Part shown: one piece after another, positions 22,665 to 35,595 of the stretch
Layout of the letters: the number at the start of each line of letters is the position of its first letter
Position numbering within the stretch: position 1 is the stretch's first letter
Source of the DNA: Chlorophyllum brunneum
Lineage: Eukaryota > Basidiomycota > Agaricomycetes > Agaricales > Agaricaceae
Direction of reading: 5' to 3'
Length of the DNA stretch: 64,000 bases
Assembly (NCBI GenBank): GCA_963576785.1
Contig: OY756148.1
Location: 1,116,001-1,180,000 of the forward strand
The notes under the pieces: generated by a model
The model's database searches: none
What the model saw: only the letters and a program-made list of their open reading frames with translations
Told to the model about the DNA's origin: nothing
Translations under genes and position numbers: made by a program

Positions 22665-25600
22665 ATGGCCGCTGTCGTTCACAGACCAACAACAGATACC
22701 TTCGCTGATGTTCTCGCTCGTCTTCACACCTTTGCTGACCGTCTCGGACCATCCCATTCGCCTATCCTACTCCCTAATCATAATGTTATCCCCCCTACTT
22801 TTTCTTCTCCCATAGACACTAGCAAACAGCCAGCGGAACTTGCTATCATGGATACTTTTGTTCCCAAACCTCAGCTGTCGTCGGACACCTGCAGCGACTT
22901 TGACTGCCGCCCCATTTCAGCCCGGTCTATTAGGGTCGCCATCCAGGCCTTTTTCGCCACCAGGTCACGCGTTGTCCAGGTCAGTGGCCGATTGCTCATA
23001 AATGCTCGTTTATCACAACCTGACCGTGTATAGTTATATAATTTACCTCCGTCACCGGAGACGGTTGTATCCGCCGTGTTTCTCCCGCAGTCGGTATGTA
23101 AGTTTGATATCATGTTGCCTTTGTCCACCGTTGATATCATTTCGTTGGTCACAGGCACCTAGGAAACATTCACTCGGACATGTACCCGTCCCTGCCAGTC
23201 TGTGGTGCGTGAGGGACGAATATGCGACGGCTGGCCCGTTAATCATCTGGGCTGTGTTTGCCACCCACGATGAGGTACGTTCTGAACCCTTTCCTGTTGT
23301 CCCTGGGTTTTCTTCTTTCGAGCGACGCGTCTGATATCCATCACGTGTTTTGTGACTGGAGATGTTCCACGCAGTTCACGGAAATATCTCTTTGTATTTA
23401 CTACCCTGCAACCGTCCCTAACTTCATGTGCCCCCTTATAACTTCTCCCAAACACAGGCCTGTGCTGCCCTCTCCCTCCCCGGCCTTCCCTTCGCTGTCG
23501 CCACAGCCCTCGAATCTGACCTTGAGCCGTTTCATAAACTCAAGCGCTTTGTCTTGCGGCCTTCCGTAAGTCCATTCCAGCGCTTTCTTACGTATCTACC
23601 GTTTCGACACAGAGCTTACATATCCCCTCTCCTTTCTAGCCCTCTACCTCCCCACCTTCTCGCCCTCCCATTGACCTCTCCCGTCCATCCCCCATGCTGA
23701 GAGTCTCTGCCTCCCACCCAAACTTGCTTTCCTCTTCTCCAACTATCGTCGTCGAGGAATCCCGTGGCGGGTCCACTGAATTCTACACACTCTCCACCAA
23801 CCCACCCAATCCCAAGACAAGCTTCAGACTCGGTGACTGGATGTAAGTGAATCCTTCCCGAAACACGTTCTACGCCACACTACTCCTAAGCCGCTTCGTC
23901 ACCGATCGGCTCTCCACTCGATCGTCCATTCATTCTTGCCTCTATGACTAAGGACGATCGGGCGGCTAGACATGGTTATTTCCTATTTCCACCTCTATCC
24001 TGCCTCCGAGTCCTTACTGAGTCGATCCGTTCCTCTTGTCTTCAGATGTCCTTCGCCGAATTGTGCCGCACATAACTTTGGGTGAGTTTGCTCATGTCTG
24101 ATATATAATCCTTCCCGCCACACAAACGTTCCTTCCCCTCCGCACGCCATGCTGACTGACAACTTTCCGTGTATGATTCTTCACAGGCGGAATCTTTCGT
24201 GCATAGGCTGCGGATGCCCAAAATCGACCCCTGTGCCCGGCCAGCAACAGCAGTGCCAACAGCCTCAACAGCTTTACTCTTCCTCCACCAACTCAATGCC
24301 TCGTCCAGCTGCCTCTCCCAGATTCTCCAACCCACCCAATCGCTCTACCCCTGTTCGTGCTGGTGTGGCAACAAGCCTGCCAACGTACCCCAACGCCCTT
24401 TCACAGCCTCATTCATCTCGCTCAATGGGGTATCAGCCTCAGGTTTCTGGCCCACCTAAAACCGCCCACCCCCTTCTGACTCCCTCGGGAAGAGCTTTCG
24501 CCGTTGGGGGCAGAGTGCAGAACGTTTCCAGTGACCCCCTTTCGCCTTGCGTCATGTACTGGCCCGATAATGAGCCATTCCCCGAGCAGGGACAAATCAG
24601 GCCCAGTGGTCTCGCCGGCGTAGCGGTATGTTTGATCTCCCTTGTGATATGTTCGACGCTGATCGCGCGCCCAGCAACCGCCTATCCTCAACACAGGAAA
24701 TAAGGGACCGATTTCTCATGTGAGTGTCATCATGTCATTCGTGACATAGAATCTTATATTGGTCTTGGTTAGCAACCTGGTGATTGGATCTGTAAGAAGT
24801 GCAATTATCTCAACTGGCGAAGGAGGAAAGTCTGTCAAACTTGCTTGCCGTGTAAGGCGTTCTTCTCAGCCTCATGCTTAACCTCTGACTCAACAACACC
24901 CTAGACGCTGAAGGGAATGGGGATTCTATTTCCGCTGCCGTGCAAGCCGAAAGAATCGCACTTCTCACATCAGTCCTGGCACAGACAGAGTTGTCCCAAA
25001 ACTCAGCCGAAGGAAGCAGCCTGATGCCACCACCGCAACAGCCTTCCCCTCGAGCGAATTCCGTCACCCCGCCTCTCGGCCGCCGGTCCTACCCTGACGC
25101 TATATCCGGACCTTCTCCTCAATCTCAGCCCAATAACATGTTGATACCTCAGACGACCCAGAATCGCACGGTTCACAAGTCACAATCGTACAATCAACTA
25201 GGGGCACAGTATATCAATCATATGCAAGCTCCGCCTATGTCACCCCAATATACCGCATCAAGCCCGATTTATCAGACTTCAGGTCATCGTCAACCCTCGC
25301 CGCTTTACTCCACCGGTCCTAATAGGGCTCAGGGTCTCGGGTCTGACGGTCATCAGCAACGTTACACGCCGTCCCCTCCCTCCTCACGTTCATCACCGCT
25401 CGAACAGAAGATTGAGACTCCGGCACCTTTGTTGCCGTCGTTCCTGCAGGATATCGTCCAGAGTCCCTCATTGTCGCCCACGTCGACTGCGACCACCACA
25501 GCTTCCTCCTCTGACCTTCCATTCGAGGACGAATATGAAGAAGTGATGAATTCACGTCATACGTTTCCTCGTATCCGAGGTGCAAGCGAGTCAAGGTCGG

Positions 25601-25785
25601 TTGGAGGATCATCTGATGGTGGATCATCGTCTTCGGTGATGAACGTTTCGAGCATCTGGAGGCTGGATGGAGAGGAGAGCAAAAGTCTCCTGGGATTTCC
25701 TATGCCAAGTTCCCAGGATTCGGCGAGCACGCCTGCGCCTGGTGTAATTGGCTCTGGAAGGAAGACTCATACTGCGACGCTTTGA
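22665..25785 (+). CDS. Nrp1/ARP-like RNA-binding protein with two RanBP2 zinc fingers
   Basis: Starts MAAVVHRPTTDTF (ccaccATGG context) and is split into about ten exons. The first exons give a compact N-terminal domain with LYNLPPSPETVVSAVFLPQS and CVRDEYATAGPLIIWAVFAT, consistent with an RRM-like module. Zinc finger 1 is GDWICPSPNCAAHNFGRNLS followed by CIGCGCP, formed across two introns. A conserved block YWPDNEPFPEQGQIRPSGLA leads to a 45-base exon (24675-24719) encoding QPPILNTGNKGPISH. Zinc finger 2 is QPGDWICKKCNYLNWRRRK followed by VCQTCLPYAEGNGDS. The last 250 residues are Ser/Pro/Gln-rich and disordered. RanBP2-type fingers bind single-stranded RNA; the yeast relative Nrp1 associates with stress granules. 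The exact role here is inference. Confidence 0.88.
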
Positions 25786-27915
25786 GTGGTGATGTGGATT
25801 AGAATGGACTGGATCATCGAATTGTCTTGGAAGTAAGTCATCCCTCCGTCGCAACGCATGAACAAGGTACTGACTGGTGGCTCTTCCAGGCATGGAAATG
25901 TGATATTGACATATACTGGCATTTTGGCATCTGTTTCTCCGTCTCGTCTCGTATTTTTTGGTGTCTCGCGGTCGGGTTGGTCCCGTACATCGGCTTCGTC
26001 CAATTTCAAAGTTACATTATCTCCTGGGATTCTATCCCCTTCACAATCATTATCTGCGGTGCCCCCTCGGAATATATGCTACCGTCACAAAATCTTGTCT
26101 CTTTCACCTTCTCTTGGAATTCACTGCCTTTCCTTACCTCTCTCCTCAAACTCCTACATTCGTTCTTCCTCACTCAACTCCTCACTCAACACGCTCCCAA
26201 ACTCGGCTGTCGGTCTCGATCAACTCGTCGCGCTTTCGGCATCTCGCTCTGCAGTTTATCGCACTGTCTCACCCTCCCTCATCCCACTCCCACCCTCGCG
26301 GCTCATCGTCTATCCATGGTGCGCTTTCGCAAAATCCCCGCCTCCACACCCCACACACTTCTCGACGACGCCAACCCATTGCTTGTGTCTTACTTGTATC
26401 AGCTACTCCTCGTTCCGGGATTTCACAGGTTATTTTTGGAATTTCTCATCCCCTGGTTTCATACAATATTTATCGCTATTCCTCTATATCACTTCGGTTT
26501 TTCTCTTTCGGGGACGGTGCATTTTAACTCATGAGCGGCGTTTTTTTTTAGTCTAGTTTATCTCATTTTATGTTTTGTCCCTCTGTTTCTTACGGGTTAT
26601 TTATGTTCAAATGCTGGGCTTTTCTTTTACCGGTTTCGGTTTGACGTCGTCGTGCGCTTGGGAGTGTTGATAGGGCTTGGGGTTTACCGGGCCAGCTTGG
26701 TTGGAAAGGGAGAAAAAAAAAGTATTATTCGACGCATCTTGTCGACATCCATTCTGTTGTGCTCGTATTTCCATGGTCAATCTGTCCTTTGTCTTTTTTT
26801 CTTTATCCAACCCTCCATGTATTAGTTTGTGATTGACGACTGTACTTAGCTAGTTCGTTCTCGGTGCGAGGTGTACAGTATAACTCGAGTTTTCTCCTGT
26901 TGAATTGCTTAGTAGCAGTATTGTTGAAATATCCACAAGCTTATTCACACATACGGCGTGATCTACTTACCATAGAGATACTTTTTATCACCCCCGCGAC
27001 GGGTGTCAAGCGAGACGTGTCCCTTCTTATCAGAACACACACACACACACACACGTCAGTTGTTTCAAGTTGCCAGGCCTGCTCGGTTTCTTGATGATGC
27101 GCCGCCGAGTGTGAAAGAGAAATGGTTTAAATACGAGGAAGAGATTGATTTTTAGATAGAGTGGAGAGCGATAATTGGTTATTGGCTGAACGAACGAACA
27201 TGTGTCCCTGGAGAAAATCGGCGAGGATGGGAATATGAGAACGTATACCCAGACGGAGGTGATTGAGATCCCCTAGTATATCTATGTATTACCTCCTCGA
27301 GTCTTAAGCAAGGCGTATCAGATTTGTGCTTTTGCATGGTGCTCAGATAAATTCATTCGATCCCTCTTTTTGCAGGGCCCCAAATGGTGATTGCTCTCTT
27401 CGTTTTTATTTATTTATCCAACAGGTCACTCGAGAATGGGTGCTGTAGCTTTCTGATTAATACCTCCTTTGAATTTCCAGAGTGTTGGTACTGGATACTA
27501 CGGTTCGTATGAGTCTTGGCCGGTTGCTCTAGTCAATGTAGAATCTGAACCCTTGTGATTTGTCCACAGTGACTTTTGACCCTACATTGTATATACGAGC
27601 AACTAGCAGGCTTGGCGGTGGTTCATTAGCTGCTGTCACAAACATATTCCTCGGAATGATTGCTCTGCACTTGAAAAGTGTTCTCGCCACTTGTGGGTTT
27701 ATTGGGTACGGGATGGACATATAATTCAGGCGTACAATTTAATTTCTTGTGTCTGGGACTGATTACTGTTATCTCCGATCAGACTATGAATGATCTACCA
27801 CACTCGGAACATGTGCATTATCCCTGGCAAAGTATAACAGTTGGTTCCGCGACCCGACTTGATGTTAACTATAATCACCTAATAGTCCCATATCCGATAA
27901 ACGGCTTCCCATCGC
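25786..27915. other. Intergenic, 2.1 kb, with pyrimidine-rich tract
   Basis: Between the convergent ends of the Nrp1-like and DUF1365 genes. About 25900-26560 is so T/C-rich that all three forward frames stay open for 190-235 codons; none shows a conserved motif. The rest has no supported gene. Confidence 0.55.
27035..27054. repeat. (AC)10 microsatellite
   Basis: Ten uninterrupted AC dinucleotides in the intergenic region. Confidence 0.97.
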
Positions 27916-29652
27916 TCACAGCCCTGTCGTTCTTTCTGTTCGGGTGTAATGCACTTCTACGGCACGCTTCCACGCATTCCAGGGCTCTTGTCCTTCTACA
28001 AATCTTGACCCGGTTAATTGGAACACAGTCTTCTCCACGTAATCCAATAGTGCCAAAGACCACAGCACAAACGTCGATGCTACTAGACCTGTGACTGAAA
28101 GATCCACATCGAGGAAATGTGCTGTTGGGCTCGTGATAGTCAAACGTTCAGGTATGCGTGCTCGACGGAAGTTTTGTAGCGTCCCATGAAGAAATGATGG
28201 TTTCGAACTCGTTTCTTGCACTTCCGTCTGAGAAAATGTAACGTTGAAAAGGTCCGTTGAAGAGGCTCGGAAAAGTCCCTCGGTGTCGCTACCAAGTAAC
28301 ATTGCATGTTCGGCAGATGGGCATGTGAAGAGGATCGTAAAAAATCGAGGGGATAGGTAAGATATTTCGAGGGTGCTCGTTTTCGGATTGCTCCCAACAG
28401 CGGGTACCTTTGTCACAGCGACGTTCGGATTGGATGGGATGAGTACCACAGAGACCCCTGTTTTGCACACTCGACGGCGAAGAAATTCGGTGACGTGTTT
28501 GCGAGCGAATGATTCCAGAAAAGTTTCCTCTTGCCATCCTACACCACCTCCTGGCACACCTCCATCCGTACGACCTGATTGCTTTTGGAGATGTAAAGAA
28601 TGGGGTTCCGGGCGCGGGAAAACGTCGAGATGTTTGGAGAAATGAAGAATCCATGCGTGGTAGAGTATGCGAGGCATGGTAAGAAACAGCACAAAAGGCT
28701 GTTTCGCCAACTCTCGTATGACGTTTCCGGTAGTGAGTGGCAAAGCGGCCGTTGCTCGGAGGTAGGCAGCCAGTTTGAGGTTGCCCACTGATGACCGCCC
28801 AGATGTTGATGACAATCTAATGCTCGTAGGCGTTGGCAGCGCAGAGTTGGGACAGGAGCTAGTTTCGGGATCGGTGTAGAGGCGGATGCATACTGCGGGT
28901 AGTAGAGCTGATGGCTCTGCTTTCGGGTCTGATGTGTCAGACATCGGAGGATGGGTGGGGAACTTGACAGAGACGGTGTAGAAGCCTGACCTGTCATTGA
29001 AGGGTGAAACGTGGAATTGACGACGGAATGTCCATTGATGATCATAGCTGTCAGCGAGGGATTAATTTCGAGGAAATAACTGGATTCGCTTGGTCGACTT
29101 ACCCTTTTGCAACGATGGTGTCTTCATTCTTGTCAACCTCCAACAGGTGGATATGGCTTTCGCCGAATGTATTGTGTATCTTTAGGAACTGAAAGGTCAG
29201 CGTGTTTTGTACAACTTGAATGCCGTCTTACTTACCTCAAATACCACGACCCACAAGGCACTGTCTCTGTAACAAAAGTAGACAGTGAGAGGGTTAATGC
29301 CTTCAAAACCAAGGATGCTTGGCATTGCCATCATCCACGCCTCTTGGAAGGTTTCATCGGGGTAGAGCAAACAGTGTCTCCGGAGCTCGTCTTCCAGCTT
29401 TTGACGTATTGACGCAGGGCTGAGAGTATCGAGGTATGGCTGGGAACGAAGACCAAGTATCCGGGCCCAGCGTCCGCCATAGCCGAATAGCCAGCCTGAT
29501 GCAAGGTCGAGCTTGCGAGATTCCAGGGCATCCAAGTGCAAGAGGAAGGAAAGAGTGGTGTATCTGAAAGCATGTGTACTAGAGACTGGCAACCCGCGGA
29601 TATGCGTGATGCGGTTTTTGAGTATGTATCCCTGCTTCGTTGCAGGCGCCAT
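27916..29652 (-). CDS. DUF1365 family protein with C-terminal membrane segment
   Basis: 544 residues in three exons: 29652-29236, 29188-29103 and 29047-27916. The N-terminal half is a DUF1365 domain. It opens with KNRITHIRGLPVSSTHAFRY and LSFLLHLDALES, followed by SILGFEGINPLTVYFCYRDS, NTFGESHIHLLEVDKN and QFHVSPFNDRSGFYTVSVKF. In bacteria DUF1365 genes sit with amine oxidases and cyclopropane fatty-acid synthases, but no biochemical activity is established. The C-terminal half is less conserved and has a hydrophobic stretch near VTGLVASTFVLWSLALLDYV that could span or bind a membrane. The ATG at 29652 lies just before the first conserved motif. It is divergent from the basic nuclear protein gene. 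Confidence 0.88.
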
Positions 29653-29912
29653 TAGGAGGTGCAAAGCACAGAGATTGTCTTCCCCACGCGTTTCGCGTAG
29701 TTAGCATTTCAGTCTCGCATAAGCAAAAATAAGTTGATCCGGAAACGCCGAAGAGGGTCCACTGCGGTTGCAAGGTACACGACACAGAAGCAGAGTCACT
29801 CGACGAAATACCTCCTCCTAGCGAATACCAGCCGTACGTGGCTGCCAGAATGACGCGCAGTCACGTGGTACTCCTTCGCGTCTTGCCCATCAGAGCAGAC
29901 GGCTGTTCACAT

Positions 29913-31848
29913 ATGCCGTCTGCTATGGAAACACCCTTGCCTAATTCCGACAAGGCCAGCTCGTTAAACATTGAAGAGAGTCGAGCCAAGCGTTTGGGCC
30001 GTCAACAAGCTCGCTTGCGTGACCGAGGAGGGTATGGATTTCGACATCCGTTGGTCTCTAAGCACGCTAATCTGTTGGGTTCACAGCATATTTCGTCCAG
30101 AGAACAGAAACAATAGCCTTTTTGATATTCTGTGCATGGCCACGCATCGCAAATCTCCTGCTAAAGGCCGGGGCCGCTCGAGGACTCGTTCTGTTTCGCC
30201 TCAAAAGAAGGCAACAGCCTCAAATTCCTCCGCAAAAACCGTTAAGCGGAAGACCCCTGTACCGGCGACGCGTAAGAGCACGGGTACATCGAGTTAGTCT
30301 TGGTTTTATGGACCGTTCGTTATTGATCCGGTGCTATTTGCAGGAACTGCTCCAACCATAGGTAAGTCTGAGGGCGATGTAGGTAAGTCCGAAGATCTCT
30401 ACTACAGCTTGAACGCTTTCTGATGATCGGCCAAGACCCGAAGCCACGAAGGAAGGCATCTAAGGGAAAGCAGAAGCAAACAGCAGAGACAACTGAGGCA
30501 GAGGATGACAAAACGGGACCTAAGAGCAAGGCCAAGAAGGCTACACCCGCACAAAAGAGCACTACTAAAAGGCCGAGGCGGACAGCGAAGAAATCCTTCC
30601 CCGGTGATGATCCTTCCCCAGAAGGTGGCGACTCACCGTCCAAGAATCAACAAACTAGATCCAGAGGAAAACGGAAGAAACAAGGCTGGTACCGCTTTGA
30701 TTCATGACCACTCCTGTCATTGAATATTTTGTTCCTCCAGACATAGATGACGATGAAGTCACAGAAGTTCCTCCGCCCAAAACAAATGGAAAGGACAAAA
30801 GTAAACCGCCAGTCCGGAAACAGGCAGCAACAAAATCACGGTCTAAGAAACCCCCTTCCAAGGGCAAGCGTCGACTTGTAGACGAAGACGACCGGGTCTC
30901 GGAACTCGAATCTGAGAAACCCCCAGCAAAATCATCTAGACCCGCTGTCGTGGATGAAGCCAACGACAGACCACCAACGCCTCCCCTCAAAATTGGACCA
31001 CCCAAGAAGCGGAAAGCAGAAGTTGGCGTAGAGGACGAAGCTCGGCTGCAAAAACGGAAGGTGACTTCCGAGCTGCAATCTGAATCTAAGGCAGACGGGG
31101 AATCTGCTTCCCGGTGCAAACCAAAACCCGTTTCGCAGACCGAGTGCGTCAGTAGTGCATTGGTGGATGCAATCAACAGCGCTGCAAGGAACGGACTGGG
31201 GGATAACTTTCAAAGGGATGACCTGGGATCGAAACCGATCGCGAAAAGATTAAAACCTAGCAAACCAGCGATGCCTTCTTGCCGAAACGATCCTGTGGGA
31301 GGCGATGAACCAAAAGTTGTATCGAAGCCTGCAAAGAAACGTCCTCGTTCGGAAGCCGAGATCGACGATGAAGTTCCCCTGGTCCCGGTCAAACTCAAGA
31401 AGTCCAAAAGCGACGTGACTGAACCACCACAAGATGTATTACAGCCAAAGCTCGCCGTCCAGGACAAAACAAGTTCATCCAAGTCCAGGCCGACCAAGAA
31501 GACCGAAGATAAAGAAGGGGAGAATCGGTAAGTCTTTCCCTGGGTCGTTTTTTGAGAGGAGCCGTTCCCAATCTTGCTAATGTAGGCCTCAAAAAACTGC
31601 TTCTAGGAAACGGAAGGAGAATGCAAATGCTGCTAGAAGGCAAGCTAAAAGTCGTAGCGGTCCCAAGGTAAAGTTATGCAGCGTCTCTCCATGTCAATTC
31701 TATGACTGATACTGTTGGGAAGACTGAATCTGGACGACACCTGAAGGGTGATCCAGGCATTCCAGAACATGTTAAAAAGAAGCTCAAGGCGCGGCACGAA
31801 AATTACGCTACAGATGATGAACCGGATCCAATCGATTTTTTATCTTGA
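29913..31848 (+). CDS. Lysine-rich disordered, probably nuclear protein
   Basis: Not recognised. The first exon (ATG 29913 or 29925) encodes SRAKRLGRQQARLRDRGG and is spliced at a gtatgg donor to an exon giving IFRPENRNNSLFDIL. These are the only ordered-looking parts. The remainder is repetitive Lys/Arg/Pro/Ser sequence with many nuclear-localisation-like clusters (KRPRRTAKK, PPKKRKAE, KRPRSE) and acidic patches. It ends EPDPIDFLS at TGA 31846-31848. One junction (about 30683-30741) reads best as a GC-AG intron joining KKRKKQ-like sequence to DIDDDEVTEV. The large exon 30742-31529 and two short 3' exons are clear. A chromatin or kinetochore role is conceivable from composition only. Confidence 0.65.
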
Positions 31849-32253
31849 GTCATCGTAGTCTTGTTCTTCAGATTCGTCTGCTCATTCATTTCTTCATTGG
31901 GTAGTCCCACTTTCACGTTCCTCCTTGCATCATGTTTTGTTTTGTATCATTAGCACATTTTTCACTTTTTGTTCATGTATATATCAGGACTTTTCACTTC
32001 CTGGGTACAAACGAGGAGGAATAGGTCACTTAACCGAGGTTTCGAATAATCCCCATTGATTAACTACCTTCCTTTCGCCATATTATTCACCACTACCCGA
32101 GGATCAAGATAGTATCCCGAACTGTTCATTAGATAAACGGTATAAGTATCAACCAACCATTAACACCAAAGTACAAAAACTACAACCGTTCACCAGAAGC
32201 AGATAAAGTAGAGGGCAAATACACCTACGCGTCCAGGAGAGAAGATATTACCA
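31849..32253. other. Convergent intergenic, 405 bases
   Basis: 3' flanks of the basic protein gene and SET2. T-rich directly after the former, as expected for 3' ends. Nothing else seen. Confidence 0.5.
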
Positions 32254-35200
32254 TCACCTTCTACCTGACCTCGAGTCGTACCGCGACCCTGACGTTACAC
32301 GATCCGCTAAACGTCTTTCAGGAGGTCCCAATCGACTAGGTGGATCATAACTATTGTAGTGATCTGGATCTCTTCTGCGTCTCTGTGCATACGCATTCGC
32401 AATTACACTGACCGATGACGACGGTGTCGGTGCAGTGGATACCGGGCTTGACTTGGTCTGATCATATTCCCGGTCATCACCATCGTCGCCATATGTGTCC
32501 TCATTATCGTCCTCGTCGTCGCTGGAATCCATATCCATCGCTTCCTCAACCGTCATCTCCACCCCGTCATCTTCACCGTCCATTCTATCATGCGCTCCGT
32601 CTCCACTGTTAGGTGTAGGCGCTGATGTGGATGGTGTCCCACCCTGTCCATGACCGTTTTGTTTGGAGGGCGAAGGTCCATGTCGATTAAGTTTGCCTGA
32701 CTTTTCAAGTTTCCGCATGAGTTTTGTGATGTATTCTTTACAAAATTTCTTGATCTTGGTCGCTTTCTCTTCCGAGAGGGACTCTAGTCGATTTTCTTTG
32801 TAGCTTGTCGACTTTTTCTCTTTCTCGGCGATGAGATGAGTCAACTACACCAAGCCCATCAGCATCTACACCAGAATCGAATAATTACCAACTCACCTCT
32901 TTTGCATACTTCTTGAAATCTTCTTTTCCGAGGGCCTTGGTATATTTGCTCATGCATTTCACAACAACGGCCCCAACGAGTTTAACCAACCTCTTCTCCT
33001 TGTTTACCTCCTTCGTCGCTTTGTCCTGCTGCGTCATTTTCTTGTGCTTCCTCCCCTTTTCCTTGTCCTTCGCCGCTGCAAGCTCCTCCTTCACCTTCCT
33101 CTCCGCCTCAACAGCTGCAGCGGTCTCTTCTGCAGCTTTAGCTTCCGCGACGGATGTAATGATGGCCTGGATCTTCTGTTGCTCCTCTAGGCGACGGCGG
33201 TGAAATTCTTTGGGGTCGAACATAGGAAGCGGAGATTTGTTGGGACTGTTGTGGTTTTGGCCTTGTTGTTGTTGGGCAGCCTTGACGCGGAGTTGAAGGC
33301 GCTGGAGAGCAGCTTGTTCTTCTTCCAGTCTGGCCCGTTTGATCTCTTGCTCCCGTCGGACGAATTCGTCCTCTTCGTCGTCGTTGATTGGTGTTGGGGG
33401 TTCATAAGTAGTCTCTACCGCCTGTGTAGTAGATGAGCTACAACGAAGTGCATACGATGAAATTACCCACCGTTATTAGACGTTTGGGTATTCGACTGTA
33501 TGTGGGTAGTGTATTCCAATGATCAAGCAACTATAGACAACGTTAGCAAGATATCAGCACCGACTCGGCGAGTGCATGGGCACACCTTCTGAGCCAGTGT
33601 CTTGATCTTCTCGTCCTCCAGCCTAGTGAACTCCTCAACAGGTATGAAGACTTGTGAGTCCTCAACTTTGTTCTTATTCATCAGCGGCCAAGTCTCTAGG
33701 CATTGCAGTGCCTGAACAAAACTGTCGTCAGCCTGGGCACTCTTACGAGCAGGGGTCCACGCACCAGGAAGACGAGATCCAGGTCCTCGTTATAGTCCTT
33801 GAATACATTCGTCATGATGGAATACCCACGTAGGCGCATAAGCTGCCTCAAAGCGGCTTGATCCTCCGTGATCTACATGATTTGGGTCAATCCCAGAACA
33901 ATCAAAATGCGGTAGGGAACTGACCTTTATGCGCGTAAGAATCTTATACACCATCTTCCGACTCGTAGTTTGACGGATAGCTTGGACGACTTTAGGTATA
34001 TCCTTCTCAACCACAGGCTTCATAGTGGGCTATGGATCCGTGTTCAGCCAAAGGACAGCCGCTGGAGAGCCGTGACACATACCATGAAATCTGGATCGTC
34101 AATCTTCTTACCCTTCTTCTTCTTCGTACCTTTGAGCTCTATCAGCTCATCCTCGTCAGTGATACCAAGAGCTGCGAAAATTCCTCAGTTTGCATCCCCG
34201 AAGCACCTAGCACACAACCTACCATCAAGGTAGAGGTCATCCATAGCAGCGAACTCTGTCTGTGTCTTGCCACCAATGTATCCCACGCAGTTTGGTTCCC
34301 CGCAAAAACATGGCTGGGCTTGATGACTGCAATCACCAGAAATTGGGATGTCTTCCAGGTACAGGAATGTACGAGCACTCACCCGTATCGATCCACGTTA
34401 TAGTTGAACGTCAACTCCTCATTCTTCCTGACCAGCCGCTTTGCAAAAATACCCATGCGCACTCTATCCCCGATCATCCATTTAGCGACGTAACAATTTG
34501 GGCTACAACTGTGGTTTGCGAATCGACCAATTCCTCCGCTTTTTGTCGCATCGATGAACTTTGTCCGAAAAAATGAGAACGAACTGATGGCTAAACCGAA
34601 GGCGACCGACCTCATCTTTCTGGAGCATCATAAAATAGAAGTGCTGTATGCCTTCTTGACCGTACTCGCGCATGCGTTTCTTAAACGAAGCAGGATTGAC
34701 AACATCGCCAACATATTCATAGACGAATGTGTCTCTTGAAACCGGAAAACGTGTCAAAGGAATAGGGTGCAGGGAGTGACATATCACTCACTTGGGTAGG
34801 TCCTCCTCAGCTCTAAGCCCGTAACCTTTCCTTTCTGTTAGTACGATCTCAATGCTTGCATATTCTTTCCGCTGAAATCTACCAGAAATCAGGTCGAAAG
34901 GGATGGTTGAAACAATGTGAGAAAAACTCACCGTTGATTTTGGCAATAATTCCGACATCGACAGTCCCCTGGTAGACATTCGACTTGTGTAAGCCGATTG
35001 ATACAGTCAGAATATGGCCCGCAGGCCATGTCCTCGCTATCGATACCTGTGAAGACAAAATGTGAGACGTGCGACGTGGCTCTACAACGATGTCTGAGGG
35101 AACACAGTCATGACGGGTGCTTCGCCTGACGCTAAAACAACAAGCTGAGCAAGAACTACAAAACTAACCATGCTCATAGGTACAATCGCAGGTCATACTC

Positions 35201-35595
35201 TCCATAAGCTCACGCGAGCGACCGAGGGTCTTGTACTGGTAATTATTGTCGGGAATCTCGTTAAAGGACGCCAAAGCCTCCTGGCGTGCTACCGGCAGGT
35301 CGCCAATGAGCTGCGGTGCATTCGGGAGTGACTTCTTCGGCTGCCTGAAAGGCGGTGTAGAGGCCTTGGACGTCGTTCCATTCGTAGATTGGCCTTCGTG
35401 AGCGGATTGTGGGGGAGGGGTAGGCGTAGGTGAAAGGCGGGACTTCTGAAGAACGTCGAGGGTTGGGGACTGGGACGGGGAGCCTGACGGCACGTCGTCA
35501 CGCTCAAACTTGCAGTCAACGTCCATGAACGAAGTGTTAGGTACAGAAGAAGAGGAGAGCATAGGGAGAACGAGATCTTCCTCGTCCTTGACCAT
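32254..35595 (-). CDS. SET2: Histone H3 lysine-36 methyltransferase Set2
   Basis: Transfers methyl groups to H3K36 on transcribed chromatin while bound to elongating RNA polymerase II. The N-terminal tail ([13 protein letters not shown]) is disordered. It is followed by an AWS domain with CDCTYEHG and [17 protein letters not shown], and a SET domain with [18 protein letters not shown] and [18 protein letters not shown] (the cofactor-binding NHS motif intact), then [12 protein letters not shown]. The post-SET domain has [14 protein letters not shown]. Then come the Set2 middle helical region (about 34025-33600) and, after a Glu/Arg/Gln coiled coil, the C-terminal SRI domain ([17 protein letters not shown]), which binds the phosphorylated Pol II tail. 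A WW domain, present in many fungal Set2 proteins, was not found. About nine exons; the stop is at 32254-32256. Divergent from RPA49. Confidence 0.94.

Noticed and set aside
22300..22752. 150-codon minus-strand frame upstream of the Nrp1-like gene
   Set aside because: Overlaps the Nrp1-like start and leader on the opposite strand; purine-rich shadow.
25827..26556. Three overlapping forward open frames of 189-235 codons
   Set aside because: Explained by C/T bias; no conserved motif and no agreement on one frame.
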